A stretch of 64,000 bases of DNA from Posidonia oceanica (taxonomy: Eukaryota > Streptophyta > Magnoliopsida > Alismatales > Posidoniaceae): assembly GCA_037176725.1 (NCBI GenBank), contig JAZBRS010000026.1, positions 149,059,501 through 149,123,500 of the forward strand, in the 5' to 3' direction. The notes beneath the pieces are model-generated. The model made no database searches. It saw only the letters and a list, made by a program, of their open reading frames with translations, and was not told the DNA's origin. The position numbers and the translations under genes were made by a program. This document shows, piece by piece, positions 1-11,413 of this stretch; within the stretch, counting starts at the first letter, position 1; each line of letters begins with the position of its first letter.

Positions 1-1599
1 CATTGCACCCCTATCATTGCACCTAGTATCTTAGGGCACTTTTGAGCACTCTTTGCTCCCATGCATATGGGAGGCCCTGTCCTGCACACCCCTAGGACCT
101 CTTTGCACTTAGATCCATTCTTCTCCCTTGTTCTTAGCCCTCCTACCTTGAAGCCTGCACATCTTCCGATCCGACCATCAGATCTTCGCAACCAAGCTAC
201 CTGGACAACCCCGGTAGAGCGCACTTCAACGCAGGTCAAGCACTTCTCAAGTCAGGCTTCAGATCTCCAAAGTAAATCCTTCTGAACCATTGCATATCAT
301 TTATCGCATTTGCATGCACTGTTTTCGCGTCTCAATTTCCGTGCATATAGATTAGGGCCTCCCCCTTTGCCCATCTACTCTGCTTCCTCCTTTCGCGTCT
401 TCTTAGTGTTTTTGGGTTGAGTTCCCCCTCGGATTCACTACTGATTGCGGCCTTCTTCCTCCTTTTCCACGATCTGATTGTGCAGCGAGCTTTGGGCAGC
501 GTGCGAGACACATCGTGGGATGGTTTAGTGGGAAACAGTCACAGAATAGTGGTGATCCCTCCACTTGCTTCCTTTCCCCTTTACAGGTCTTCACTCCTGC
601 ATTGTGTGGTTCTTCTGGTGTTTGTTCTTGCACTTACACCGCTTGTCTCCCCTTTGCATCCAAGCTGGCAGCCCTAACTGCCCGTTTGACGCCCGTCATG
701 TCGTCTAATCTTCCCCTTTGCTTGTCATACCCTTGCATTGCGTGGCTTTTTTCAAGGTTTTGCTTTTACTTCTACATCGCTTGTTTTCTCGTCCGGATTT
801 GCTTTCGCCTTTGCTTGTCGTACTCCTGCATTGCGTGGTTTTTCTGATGTTTTGCTTTTGCAATTGCATTGCTTGTTTTCCCCCTGGATTTGCCTTCCCC
901 TTTGCTTGTCATACCCCTGCATTGCATGGCTTTTCCGATGTTTTATTTTCGCTTGTTTCTCACGTCGTTTTGCGTGTTTGACGTTGTTTTCCCTTGCATG
1001 TTGTTCACATTGCCTGGTTTTACCGCCGTTTGATTTTATCGCCTGCATTTGCATATAGAGCAGTGATGCTTACTGCCTAGAGTTCTCACGAACTAGGGTT
1101 CGCCCGGTTAGGAACACAGATAGTGCTGCTGAGCACTTAGATTGCACATTTATTTCCTTGCACACATTCCAACCCTTAGAGCACACATTTGAGCATCCAA
1201 TTAGGCATTCATGGCATTTAGGCATTCGAAGCATGCATTTCCCCTCAAAAGTGAGCGTAAGCCTAGAAAGACCGCTTCTCGGGCGTGTCGGGGTTGCCTA
1301 ACACCTTCCCCGTGCGTAACAGGAGTCCTTACCCTTTCTCTGGCCCGCAATGACCCTTTTGCCCTCGTCCTTGGTACGAGATATCCTCTTTGCATAGCAT
1401 TTGCATTGAACTGCATCTTCTTGTGTGGTTTTGCATGTTCTTCATGCATTTCCCCGGTTTTCCTCGTCTCCCGATTGAATAGACTAGGTGGCGACTCCCT
1501 TTTCTTTATCTTTCCCCTCTTCGCGTCGCTCCATCCGTGAAAACCTCTCTTTCGGGTCCCCCCTCCGGCCCGAGCCTAAAAAGAAAAAAGGCGCATTCA
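1..1599 (+). mobile_element. Element A 5' LTR, 3' portion (Tat/Ogre-lineage Ty3/gypsy)
   Basis: This stretch is a direct repeat of 19529-21129. Hand comparison of the first 600 bp gives roughly 9-10 differences per 300 bp. It ends in CATTCA (or CACA at 1601), directly before a tRNA-Arg-type primer-binding site, so it is the U5-side end of the 5' LTR. By comparison with the full 3' LTR, about 2.8 kb of this LTR lies left of the window. The short ORFs inside it occur in both LTRs and have no recognisable product. A PBS-like motif occurs at about 1491-1500, some 100 bp before the LTR end. Confidence 0.9.
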
Positions 1600-1604
1600 C
1601 AGGC

Positions 1605-1622
1605 TGGCGACTCTGCTGGGGA
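1605..1622 (+). other. Element A primer-binding site (tRNA-Arg type)
   Basis: The sequence TGGCGACTCTGCTGGGGA begins with TGG (complement of tRNA CCA) a few bases after the LTR end. It matches the PBS class used by plant Tat/Ogre elements, complementary to a tRNA-Arg 3' end. Element B uses the nearly identical TGGCGACTCCGCTGGGGA. Confidence 0.85.
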
Positions 1623-2769
1623 TCTAGACTCCAGCTTTCGTTTTTGGTTTTCTCGCCGCTTGCTTTTTGTACTTTCGCTTGCCTTATGCTTTTGCATGCC
1701 TTGCTTGCTTACCTGCTCGCTTGTTTATTTACTTGCTTTATGCCATGATTGCTTACGCTGCTTTATTTTCCCGCATTACACGCCTAAATACTTGCTTGGC
1801 ACACTATGCATGCTTTTTGTGTGATAAGTGTTTTGTTTTGCACAAATGCTATGCCACTACACATGCACATGCCATGCATACTATGCCTTTTGACATGCTA
1901 AGTGTTTCTTTCCACTATCATGTCCACATACACTTAGCACATAACATGACCATGCTTTTTGAAGTGTTGTGTGTTGATTGCTTGCCATGATTGGGTGTTT
2001 TCTTTCCCTTTTGCTTTAGGATTAGGAACAACTAGAGACTTGTTGCTCCCCTTCCCTTGGCAAATAAAAACAGCAAGTAAAAGTCACATCTAGAGACCTC
2101 AACACACCTCTACCCCCTGGGTTAATAAAACACGCAAGATTAAAAAGCTTTAATCATTCTACATAAAGCATCATATAGGACATGCATCTTCTCATCCCTG
2201 AGTCTACCTATTAGTTTGAGAAGGACTGTCCAGGTCTCTTGTTCAGCTGCTTTGGCACAGGACGAGTCGATCGGTCTGTCCCCCCTTGTCAGGGGTCATG
2301 TCGGTGTTGCTAGCGGGTACAGCCCATGCTTAGGCAAGGTCAAGGCCACTACTGCACCACTCGTCGTACCTGAGCTCTGGGCCAGGGTCTAGACGGGAGC
2401 CTTATTTTCTGACTGAGTCGGTGACCTGCACACTTGTGAGTCCGAAGTAGACAACCTACTAGGACACACTAGATTGATGAGAGAGAGCATGCTAGATAGC
2501 ATACCATTTGCATGATTGCATTCATACCACCAACTAAACATTTGCTTTTTCTTTTAGGTTCTAACACCTATTTGTTTGTTTGCAACAGAGATCAGTGAGC
2601 GAGTTCCCTTATCGGGGCTTGAGTGTTTCGCTTCACTGACGCCTCTGCTGCGTCTTCTATTCTCGACCCTCCCTTCCCGGAGCTATTTGCCTTTGTGAAT
2701 ATAGCTCCTCCTAGGTGTCTTTCTTCACCCTTCCGTCGCAGCCCTGTTCTTACCTGCTCTCGGTCAGCC
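1623..2769 (+). other. Element A untranslated leader between PBS and gag
   Basis: No long ORF is supported here. The part at about 2220-2480 is recognisably similar to the leaders of the B copies (reverse strand, about 32220-32510 and 43280-43560), including a shared stretch around GAGAAGGA and GTCTGTCCCCCCTTGTC. T-rich acceptor-like sites (CTTTTAG at about 2552-2558, GCAACAG near 2582) suggest a spliced leader, but this is inference only. The canonical Ogre ORF1 upstream of gag is not seen. Confidence 0.55.
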
Positions 2770-5040
2770 ATGGCCCAGCGCACTCTTGAGCCTTTGCTCA
2801 CTCCTGTTGTTCCGGAGGGTTCTGTTTCGGTCCCTTCAACCCTTGTTTCCATTCCTCCTGTGCCTTCGGTGACTCCGGGGTTTCCCCCTCTGTTGCCTAA
2901 GGCACCCCAGCATCCTATGGGGCAGTGGCAGACACACACTACTCAGGACCCGGTCACCGATCCTGTCTTGGTGACCTATGCCCGTGCTCCTGAGGCGCCT
3001 CCGCCCCCTCCTTCCCTGGGTTTTGTCACTTCTGATGCCCACCCTACTGCGGCGACTTCTGCCTTAGGATCTTATCCTCCTGGATAGTCTGAGTCCTCCC
3101 CATCTGGTCCCTCGCCGGCACTGCAATTCAGTATTCCCACTGACGGGACCCCTGAAGAGCGGTACCAGCGCTTGGCGGAGCTTGCCCAGATCTTTCAGGG
3201 CCTGGCTCTGTCTGCCCGCCCTGCTCCGGCTCCCTCTGCACCTGAGGTTCCTCTGCACTCTGTTCCTACTCTCTAGCCATTCCCTACTATCCTGCTGCCC
3301 CGGCCATCACCCCAGCTACTCACTGCTCCGGTGATGGGGGCGCAGCCTCCCCCTACTGCACACACTTCATTCACTGCACAGCATGCACCTCCCCCACCTG
3401 GTGGCCAGCCCCTCGGGCTGGTTCGAGCACAGCACTTCTCTGGCCCGCTGCTTGGCACCGTGCAACTACAGCAGCTGTTGCTCCCACAATCTCCACGATT
3501 CACTACACCGCATCCTGCATATCCCCATCCAGTGCATCAGCAATTCCCTCCCCCTGCATACCTCACACCACCCATAGCACCCACTGCACATCTGCATGGA
3601 TATGCCGGCCATCCCGTTGCTTCACTAGGCGATTCGATGGTGGATCCGGAGGAGCACCTTGGTGCGACTCATACGGCGTATGCAGTCCTTACCCCTACTG
3701 TCTCATCTCCTTTGGCAGCAACTCCAGGATCCAACAACGACAAGTTCGCCATCCTAGAGAAGGCACTTCGACAAGTGCAGGGTGTGGACTTCCACTCCTA
3801 CCAATTCCGGGACCTCTGCTACTTTCTAGAGGCGGTACTCCCACCGAAATTCAAGATCCTGGCATTTGACAAATACAATGGTAGGGGCTACCTCATCGCC
3901 CATTTGAAGGCGTATTGCGGAGACTTGGCTCAGCTTCAGGCTGATGACAGGTTATTGATCCGCCTGTTTCAAAAGAGTCTGACTGGCCTGGCCCTCAAGT
4001 GGTTCACATCACTTGATATGGCCACCATTAAGACTTGGAACGACCTAGGCAGGGCGTTCCTAGAACAGTATTCCTTCAATCTTGACCTGGTCCCTAAGCG
4101 CGAGGACCTCGTCGCTCTCAAGCAGAGGAACAACGAGCCGTTCGGGGAGTACGTCAGCCGTTGGCGCGCCCTAGCTCCACAGGTTCGCGATAAACCCTCT
4201 GACGAGGAATCTATCGAGATTATCATTAGGGGCGTGCAACCATCCACTGGCGCTCTGCTTGCCATTCAGGCTGTCACTAGTTTTGCATCTCTGATTCGAG
4301 TCAGCACACGCGTGGAGAGCACCCTTCGGAGCGGCAATTTCCCAGTGCTCTCCGTCTTCACCAAGCAAGCCACATCCCCTAGCGGCGGCAGTAGCAGCAG
4401 CAACACTAACAACAATGGCGGCGGCAACAACAACAACCCCAAGAGGAGGGATCCCCCGCGGCCTGTAGTTGCTTACGTCGACTCTCCTGCTGCTCTTGTT
4501 CACATGGTTGCTCCGCCCAGCCCAAATCAAGTAGTGTATGCACCTACACCTAGTGCACCTCACACACCACAGATCACCACCACCGCCCGACCGGTCTACT
4601 CAGCCCCACCGGTTCGGCAAGGACAAAACCAAGGGCAGAGACGGCCCCACCCTTAACGCAACTACACTCAGTTGGTAGAGCCGTTGAGCGCCGTTCTTCC
4701 CAAGGTCGCGTCACTCCTCACGCTCCCCGAAATCCGCCCACCACCGAATCCTCTTCCAAGGTGGTATAGGACGGATCACTTCTACGATTTTCATCGAGTA
4801 GTCGAGCACTCGACGAATAATTGCTTCACTCTGCGGGGAGCCGTGCAGGACCTGATTGACTGAAAGGTCATCAGTATCAACACTCAGGAGGCAGCATCTT
4901 CTTCCACCGCTCCACCAGCATCCCCCTCTGCATTAGGAGCAGCTCCTCATAATCCAAGCATCGTCCACCAGCCCCTGCCTGAGCATTCTGGCCCAGGAGG
5001 CGCGGGACTTCAGGTGTGCATTCTCTCTTCCCCGTTGGGC
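2770..5040 (+). pseudogene. gag: Element A gag (degenerate)
   Basis: Gag polyprotein of the Tat-lineage element, the structural protein that would package element RNA. The likely start is the ATG at 2770 in GCCATGGCC, because element B gags begin with a similar M-A-Q-x-T-x-E-P peptide. A Pro-rich N-terminal region leads into the retrotransposon-gag core at about 3740-4330 (landmarks LKAYCGDL, WFTSLDM, FLEQYSFNLD, EEYVSRW-like FGEYVSRW). A Gly/Asn/Ser-rich linker follows, then a C-terminal zinc-finger-like segment near 4770-4830 ending in a QDLID motif. In-frame stops at 3085 (TAG), 3274 (TAG), 4654 (TAA) and 4861 (TGA) break it, and the frame is lost near 5020. In the zinc-finger segment the first Cys of the C-x2-H-x4-H-x4-C seen in element B is Tyr (TAC at about 4782). 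The protein cannot be made intact. Confidence 0.85.
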
Positions 5041-6578
5041 CCGCTGCGTCTGTGGTGGACCCTTCTGATCTAATTCAGGATCTTTCTATGCCCGCCTCTT
5101 CTTCTCTTTATCTTGCAGCGCTTGCCGGCTCCGAGTCGGAGATTCACATGATCTGACTGGATGCCAAGCTGGAGCGTGCCGCCGCGAGGCCTGCCATACA
5201 ACCAGAGGCTCAACCCCCCATCTGCCTGCAGGCCAAACCCCAGCCAGAACTAGCACAGCCTGCCTAGCTACAACCTTTACCTGCCCGCCAATTGGCTAAA
5301 CCCTCGGTAACCCCTCTCGAGCTCGCAGCTCATGCTCCCCTGGTTATCAACCTAACTTGGGATACCCACTGCGTTCATTACGACTATGCCACAAAGATGT
5401 GTGTAGATGTCATGCAGTCGGGGAGGGTGTACAGACCCGCCACCCCAGCAACCAAACCTGTAGCCCCAATAGCTAGGCCTAACCCCCCTAAACCTACCCT
5501 GCCTACAAACCAACCACCAACAAGCCCCTCCCTGCCTGTGAGCCAGCCTCCAATGGGCCAATCCCCCGATCTTCCTTCTACCGAACCTACCACCAAAACC
5601 ACCATCCCTACCACCAAAAAAGACCAGCCTTCAGCTGACATAACGACCCAGCTGAAAAAAGTCAAGGCTAACATATCCATCTGGGACCTGATCCATTCTT
5701 CCCGCGAACACCGAGAGGCTTTTCTCTGTGTGTTCCAGGCCGCCCATGTGTCCCAAACCATCGAGCCTTCAACTCTGGAGAATATGGTAGGCATGATCGT
5801 GGAGCTGCAAGTCATCTCTTTCTCGAGCGATGAACTGCCCCCGGCGGGGACTAAGCATAATCAACCCCTGTTCATCACAGTGTAGTTCAAAAGGTTCTGC
5901 ATTCCCCTCTCGCTGGTCGATAATGGGTCAGGCCTTAACGTCTGTCCCCTGCGCACAACATTGAAGCTCAGATTCAAAGCCGAGGATATCACGCCAGCCG
6001 TGAAGGGAATGACCTCTTTTGACAACACGCACCATGATTCTCTGGGGATCTTGGTTATTCGTCTTACCATTGGCCCGGTCGAATTCAATGTTGAGTTTTA
6101 TGTCGTCGACTTGGAGCCTTCTTTTAATCTTCTGCTTGGGCACCCTTGGCTGCACAAGCATCAGGTGATCCCCTTGACCCTCCACTGAATGATCAAGTTT
6201 CGCTACGACGACGATGTTATCGTTGTAATGGCAGAAAACTTTGACAAGGAATCGGTCGAGGCGGTCTCTTCTGTATCCCGACCAACTGTCCAATTTGATC
6301 CTAAGCTGTCGGATACTTTATACCGCGTTAACCGTTTTGAGCCGGTTAACTTTATTCCTCTTCTTAAGTGTGTCAGCTCTCTGGCCGTTCATTGCAACCC
6401 TTCCAGGATGGTCGAGAATGTTTGCTGCAGGTGGGGCTATGAGAAGGGAATGCCACTTGGGCGTCACGGGCAAGGGATCACTGAGCCGATTACTACTGAG
6501 GAGCGCAAGAAGTTCCAAGGCCTGGGATATGAATGGCAACCCCACGACGGTGAGCGCCTGCATTCAGGGAAGTAGAAG
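5041..6578 (+). pseudogene. pro: Element A protease with G-patch-like segment (degenerate)
   Basis: Reading frame 3 resumes by about 5292. A Pro/Thr-rich segment (about 5430-5640) precedes an aspartic protease domain. The active-site region at about 5912-5950 reads V-D-N-G-S-G-L-N-V-C-P, with D-N-G instead of the usual D-T/S-G; I recall D-N-G-S as usual in this plant lineage. The second conserved block, LLLGHPWLHKH, lies near 6133-6165. Further on, about 6430-6530 reads W-G-Y-E-K-G-M-P-L-G-R-H-G-Q-G, which resembles a G-patch RNA-binding motif, also known next to proteases in some retroelements. In-frame stops at 5883 (TAG), 6186 (TGA) and 6573 (TAG) interrupt the frame. Confidence 0.75.
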
Positions 6579-8430
6579 CTCGTGATCCCTTGGGACCTCA
6601 CTAACTTCGTCAGTGCAGGTATTCTCGACCCGAACACAAGCCCAACTACAGCCCAGCCAGCACCATGCCAGAGCCCCCCACTACCGACGGAGGAGTGGGT
6701 CTGCATAGAGGATTGTTATTCTGATGAAGAGCAACCCGGCACGGTTATCCCAGCACAGTCCAAGGAAGAAGCTCAGATTAGCCCTGCAATCTCCCGGTCA
6801 GTCTGCCTGGCCCTCCCTTGTCTTGATACAGTGGCAAATTCAGTAAGGTCTGTGTCAGAGATGATGGTTCCTTCTTCTGCAGCTTCACTAGTGCTTATGA
6901 CAGCCATTTCAGCAGCTCCAGGATCAGGAGTACCTCTGCAGGCACCAGTCACTTGTCCACCCATGGCTGCAGCCGCACCACTACTGAGGTTATCTTTTTC
7001 GGAGGTGCAATCAGTCAATTCAGGCGACGGCGTGACTTAGCCCACCTCATCAGTAGCTCCACAAGCAAAGCAGGCGGCACCATTAGTCATACCGCCGTCA
7101 GCTTTAGCAGATCTAATGTTGTGGAAGACCCCCACCGCTACTACAGAGAAACAACTACCATCACACATGGCTGCCGGCGCTTCATCCCTCAGAGCAACCG
7201 TCCAGCTGTTGGACCATCAGAAGAGCGCCTTTGCCTCCCCTCCAGCTGCAGCACTGTCCCTATCAACGCCCCTGTCAGTGGCATCTCTGACCAGCCTGTT
7301 TACATCTCTGATCCCTCCAGCACCACAACCAGTCGCACCAGGAGGTCAGCCAGCCAACCAGCTAGTAACAGGGCAGATACCCAGACCGGTGATATGTTTA
7401 GAAGCCAGAGCAGACCCCGTAGGCGCAGGAATCGCCAAGCAGGACTCTGAAGAGGTTGCTTGTGCCTATTACGTCGACACACCCTCCGAAGATGAGGAAG
7501 GTGCGACTGCAGAAGCCCTGGTGGCTAACAAGCTTGAAGACTTGGAATTGCTCTTCCAGGAGCAACTCGCGGTGTTCGCTGAAGACGCCGCCGAGCAGCA
7601 CGCACTAAAGAACGGGAAAGCCGTGGCCACGGATCCCTCCCTACCGCAGGACCATTCCCCAATCATGGTCTTAGAAGAAGAACTAGAGGCAGCATCCACT
7701 AGACCAAATGAATTAATCACTTCACAGCCTGAAGATGGGTCTAGGTGGTTCGTACAGTGCATGCCCTGCACAAGCGGCACAGCTAGCGACAGTACACAGA
7801 TTCGTCGCCTAGGGAACGGTTGTCCATCTCCAGCACTCCCCGTAAGCACACCTGAAAACGCAGAGCATGAGACAGTACAGATAGCAGCAGTAGCAGACAG
7901 TGTAGTCCCAGTATTCCAGATAGTCCCAGCAGTGACAGTAGTGCTAGAGCAGTCAGAACAGATAGAGCAGCCAGATCAGTTAGCAGGACCAAGGGCCACT
8001 GAAGTAGGCGTCACCCACCGAGCCCACAAAAATACTCGAGTGAGTGTGACTATCCTAAGGCATTATCCAGATCAAGAGGCAGAACCTGTCCACTCCTTCG
8101 ACATTACAGATCCTACATTTGAGAAGGAGATCCTCTCAGAACTTATTGCATGTGAGGAGGAGGGGGATTTACGCGTAGATGAGAATGATGAATCGTCGCC
8201 TGAGTTCCAGCCATATGATGACGACCCGGAAGGGCCCAACCTCCACGTCGAGGAAGAGATGGAGGTTATCAATGTTGGCACAGCTGAAGATGTTAGAGAG
8301 GTTCGCAACAGCGCCCTATTGCCGCCCCAAGCTAGAGCAGAGTTTATTGCATTCCTTATGGAATATGCAGACGTCTTCGCTTGGAGCTACGAAGACATGG
8401 TAGGCCTTGATGTCGAGATCGTGGTGCACA
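6579..8430 (+). pseudogene. Element A pol: variable acidic linker between protease and RT
   Basis: The same frame (3) continues for about 600 codons with only one stop (TGA at 7038). Composition is rich in Ala, Ser, Pro, Gln and, later, Glu/Asp, with runs such as CYSDEEQ and EFQPYDDDPE. I recognise no enzyme domain. The end (about 8320-8430, around FLMEYADVFAWSYEDM) is the segment usually found just N-terminal to the RT in plant Ty3/gypsy polyproteins. Long spacers here are a feature of the Tat lineage. The function is unknown; it may include a tether or regulatory region. Confidence 0.6.
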
Positions 8431-9128
8431 ACTTACCTTTAGATCCAGACGCGAAGCCAATAAAGCAGAAGCCCCGCAAGTGGCGACCACAATGGTTGCT
8501 CAAAATCAAAGAGGAAATCATGAAGCAGCACAGCGTTGGTTTTCTCAAGGTCGTCCTCTATCCAGAGTGGCTTGCAAACATCGTGCCGATGCTCAAGAAG
8601 GATGGCCGAGTCCGGATCTGTATTGACTACAGGGACCTGAACAAGGTGAGTCCCAAGGACGATTTCCCATTGCCTCACATCGACGTCCTAGTCGACAACA
8701 CTGCAGGCCACAAGATGCTATCTTTCATGGACGGCTTCTCCGGCTACAATCAGATCAGAATCGCAGAAGAAGACAAGACCTCATTCACCACCCCCTGGGG
8801 AGTCTTCTGCTATCAGGTCATGCCATTTGGGCTCAAGAATGCCGGAGCAACATACCAAAGGGCGATGACAGCATTATTCCACGACCTCATGCACCAAGAA
8901 GTCGAGGTCTACGTGGATGACATCATTGCTAAGTCTAGGGAGCCTGAGGATCATCTTATTTGCCTCAAGAAGCTCTTTGATCACCTGAGGAAGTACAGGC
9001 TTCACCTTAACCCCAGTAAATGCATGTTCGGGGTATCATCCAGCAAGCTGTTGGGCTATATCGTCAGCCAGAGGGGGATTGAAGTAGACCCAAGTAAGGC
9101 TAAAGCCATCATAGACATGCCACCCCCA
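8431..9128 (+). pseudogene. RT: Element A reverse transcriptase domain
   Basis: RNA-dependent DNA polymerase domain with its main blocks readable: RICIDYRDLNKV (about 8610-8650), SFMDGFSGYNQI (about 8722-8757), VMPFGLKNAGATYQRAM (about 8818-8868) and the catalytic YVDD at 8910-8921 followed by IIAKS, a form typical of the Tat lineage. The catalytic aspartates are present and this stretch has no stop, so the polymerase core is the best-preserved part of the element. The frame breaks at about 9120-9128 in a C-rich run, where a one-base indel shifts the rest of pol from frame 3 to frame 2. Confidence 0.92.
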
Positions 9129-9800
9129 AGACTGAGAAAGAAGTCAGAGGCCTGCTGGGGCGCTTGCAGTTCATCAGCCGGTTCATTGCGCAACTTACTC
9201 CTATCTGTGAACCAATCTTTAAGCTCCTAAAGAAGAATGCACGGATCAACTTGAGCGAGGAGTGCCAAGCTGCATTTGACAAGACCAAGTAGCTCCTGAT
9301 CAAGCCTCCTATCCTAGTCTCTCCCGTGCCAGGGAGGCCTCTGATTCTCTATCTTTCCACCATACAGCATTCCATGGGTGCCGTCCTGGGCCAGCATGAT
9401 GAAACCAGTAGAAAGGAGTGTGCCATCTACTACCTGAGCAAGAAGTTTACTGATTGCGAAGCCAGGTATAGCACCATAGAGAAAACCTGCCTATCTTTAG
9501 TCTGGGCCACACAGAAGCTAAGGCATTACATGATGGCGCACCCAGTTCAGCTCTTATGCCGACATGATCCAATCAAGTACCTTTTTTAGAAGCCGACTAT
9601 GGTGGGCAGATGCATTAAGTGGCAGGTGTTATTGTCTCAGTACGACATCACCTTCATCACACAGAAGTCAATGAAGGGGCAAGCCATGGCAGATCATCTG
9701 GCCAACTTCCCCTTACCTGAATATCAGCCTTTGCAAACACAGTTCCCTGATGAAGACATTCTATTCGCCATGGAGGATTCAAAGCAGAAAAATCCTGAAG
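9129..9800 (+). pseudogene. RH: Element A RNase H (classical domain)
   Basis: In frame 2 the sequence continues from the RT thumb/connection (GRLQFISRF, FKLLKKNARI) into the RNase H region: LILYLSTIQHSMGAVLGQHD (about 9341-9400), CAIYYLSKKFTDCEARYSTI and then CLSLVWATQKLRHYM. The residue normally occupied by the first catalytic Asp reads T-I-Q-H here. This agrees with the idea that the classical RNase H is degenerate in elements that gained a second one. In-frame TAG codons lie at 9288 and 9587. Confidence 0.8.
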
Positions 9801-10090
9801 ACAAATTACAGTGGCATCTGTACTTCGATGGCGCAGTTAATAGAAGGGGCAGAGGCATCGGCGATGTGCGCAAGCTATATGTGCACGGGGACGCGATGCT
9901 GGTCATCTCCCAGGTTAACGGCGATTGGAACACTAAGGACCCTAAGCTGGTACCATATCATGAATGCCTGCTGAAGCTGATAGGAGAATTTGAAGATATC
10001 CGCTTCACTTACATGAGTAGAGCCAAGAACGCCTATGCAGATGCCCTGGCAACCCTTGTATCTTGGCTATCCATACCCGAAGGCCGTGCA
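9801..10090 (+). pseudogene. aRH: Element A second (archaeal-type) RNase H, internally deleted
   Basis: The start W-H-L-Y-F-D-G-A (about 9810-9833) and the end RFTYMSRAKNAYADALATL (about 9999-10056) are the two edges of the archaeal-type RNase H that marks the Tat/Ogre branch. Between them the domain is too short. GRGIGDV runs straight into RKLYVHGDAMLVISQVNG at about 9866, where family members carry roughly 50 more residues, including the central catalytic Glu block. The frame is kept across the junction. The first Asp and the later H-G-D survive. This is a loss-of-function internal deletion. Confidence 0.75.
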
Positions 10091-11413
10091 GTGGACGTAT
10101 CAGTCTCTCATGTGGAACAACCCGCACACTGCATGACTATCGAGGAGGCGGATCCAACAGAGGAGCTTCCCTGGTACCACGACATTAAGGTCTTCCTGGA
10201 ATCTGGCAAGCCCCCACCTGACGCCTCAGCAACAGACAGGAAGACTCTGGCGCATCTGGCATCAAAGTATGTGATAGGGGCAGGACATCTATACAGAAGA
10301 TCCTACAACCAGATGCTCCTACGCTGCGTAAACAAGAAGAAGGCTGACACACTGATGCTCCAAGTCCATGCAGGGACCTGCGGTCCTCACATGAATGGTG
10401 TGCTGCTAACAAAGAAGATCATGCTCCAAGGCTACTTCTGGTCAACCATGGAGGCAGACTGCTACCAATTTGTGCGCAAGTGCCATAGCTGCCAGATCCA
10501 TGGGAACTTCATACACGCGCCCCCACAAGAACTGCACAACATGTCTTCGCCATGGCCCTTCTCCACCTGGGGGATCGACGTCATTGGCGCCATACACCCA
10601 CCAGCTTCCAACGGTCATCGCTACATCCTGGTGGTGATCGACTACTTTACTAAGTGGGTGGAAGCGGCCTCCTACAAGACAGTAACTGCCGTGGCTACCG
10701 AAAAGTTTATTAGAAACAATATCATAGCCAGGTATGGGGTCCCACATGCGCTCATCTCTGATAACGGCACAAACTTCATCGCCAAGAAGATCGAAGACTA
10801 CCTGCAAGGCTTCCACATCAAGCATCACCGATCCTCGCCTTATCGGCCACAGATGAATGGCGTGGTAGAGTCTGCCAACAAGAACCTTGTCAAAATCTTG
10901 AAAAAGATGGCAGAGACTCACAAGGACTGGCACGACAAGCTTCCGTACGCACTCTGGGCGTACAGAACATCAGTCCGGACCTCAACAGGGGCCACCCCGT
11001 ATTCTCTAGTATACGGCATGGAGGCAGTGCTACTTGTTGAGGTAGAGATCCCCTCACTACGGATCCTACGAGAAGTTGAGCTGGAAGAAGCAAAATGGGT
11101 CGAAGACTGCCGCATCCAGCTAAACTTGATTGATGAGCATAGGCTGCAAGCCATACATCATGCTCAGTGCTACCAGAAGTGCTCGACCAGAGCATACCTG
11201 AAGAAGGTTAGGCCCAGAAGCTTCAATCCAGGGGATATGGTCCTCTGAGCCATCCATCTCCCAGACGGCCGAGAGAAATTCCGGCCCACCTAGTGTGGCC
11301 CCTTCTTAATCAAGCGGATCTTCTCCGGCGGCGCAGCAGTCCTTGAGGACATGGATCAGGTCGAGCAGTCTAAGCCGGTCAACTCATGCTACCTCAAGCA
11401 ATACTACCAGTAG
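10091..11413 (+). pseudogene. IN: Element A integrase
   Basis: Frame 2 is open to 11248. The HHCC zinc finger starts at about 10362 (VHAGTCGPH) and ends with C-H-S-C near 10484. The rve catalytic core has D in WGIDVIGA (about 10570), D in ISDNGTNF (about 10757) and E in NGVVESANK (about 10865), so D,D(35)E is present. A conserved W-A-Y-R-T-S follows at about 10957. The C-terminal module continues beyond a TGA at 11246 and a TAG at 11290 to its natural stop at 11411-11413, with CGPFLIKRIFSGGAAVLEDMD in between. No chromodomain is seen, as expected for a non-chromovirus. The core looks intact but is separated from RT by a frameshift. Confidence 0.9.

Noticed and set aside
61..285. ORF repeated with the same protein at 19589-19813
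   Set aside because: The conservation is explained by the two LTRs being copies of each other, not by coding selection; no known domain.
738..1058. Cys/Phe-rich, membrane-protein-like ORFs in the LTR (also 20043-20594)
   Set aside because: A translation of T/G/C-rich LTR sequence with repeated TTGCTTGT words; several overlapping frames give the same type of peptide.
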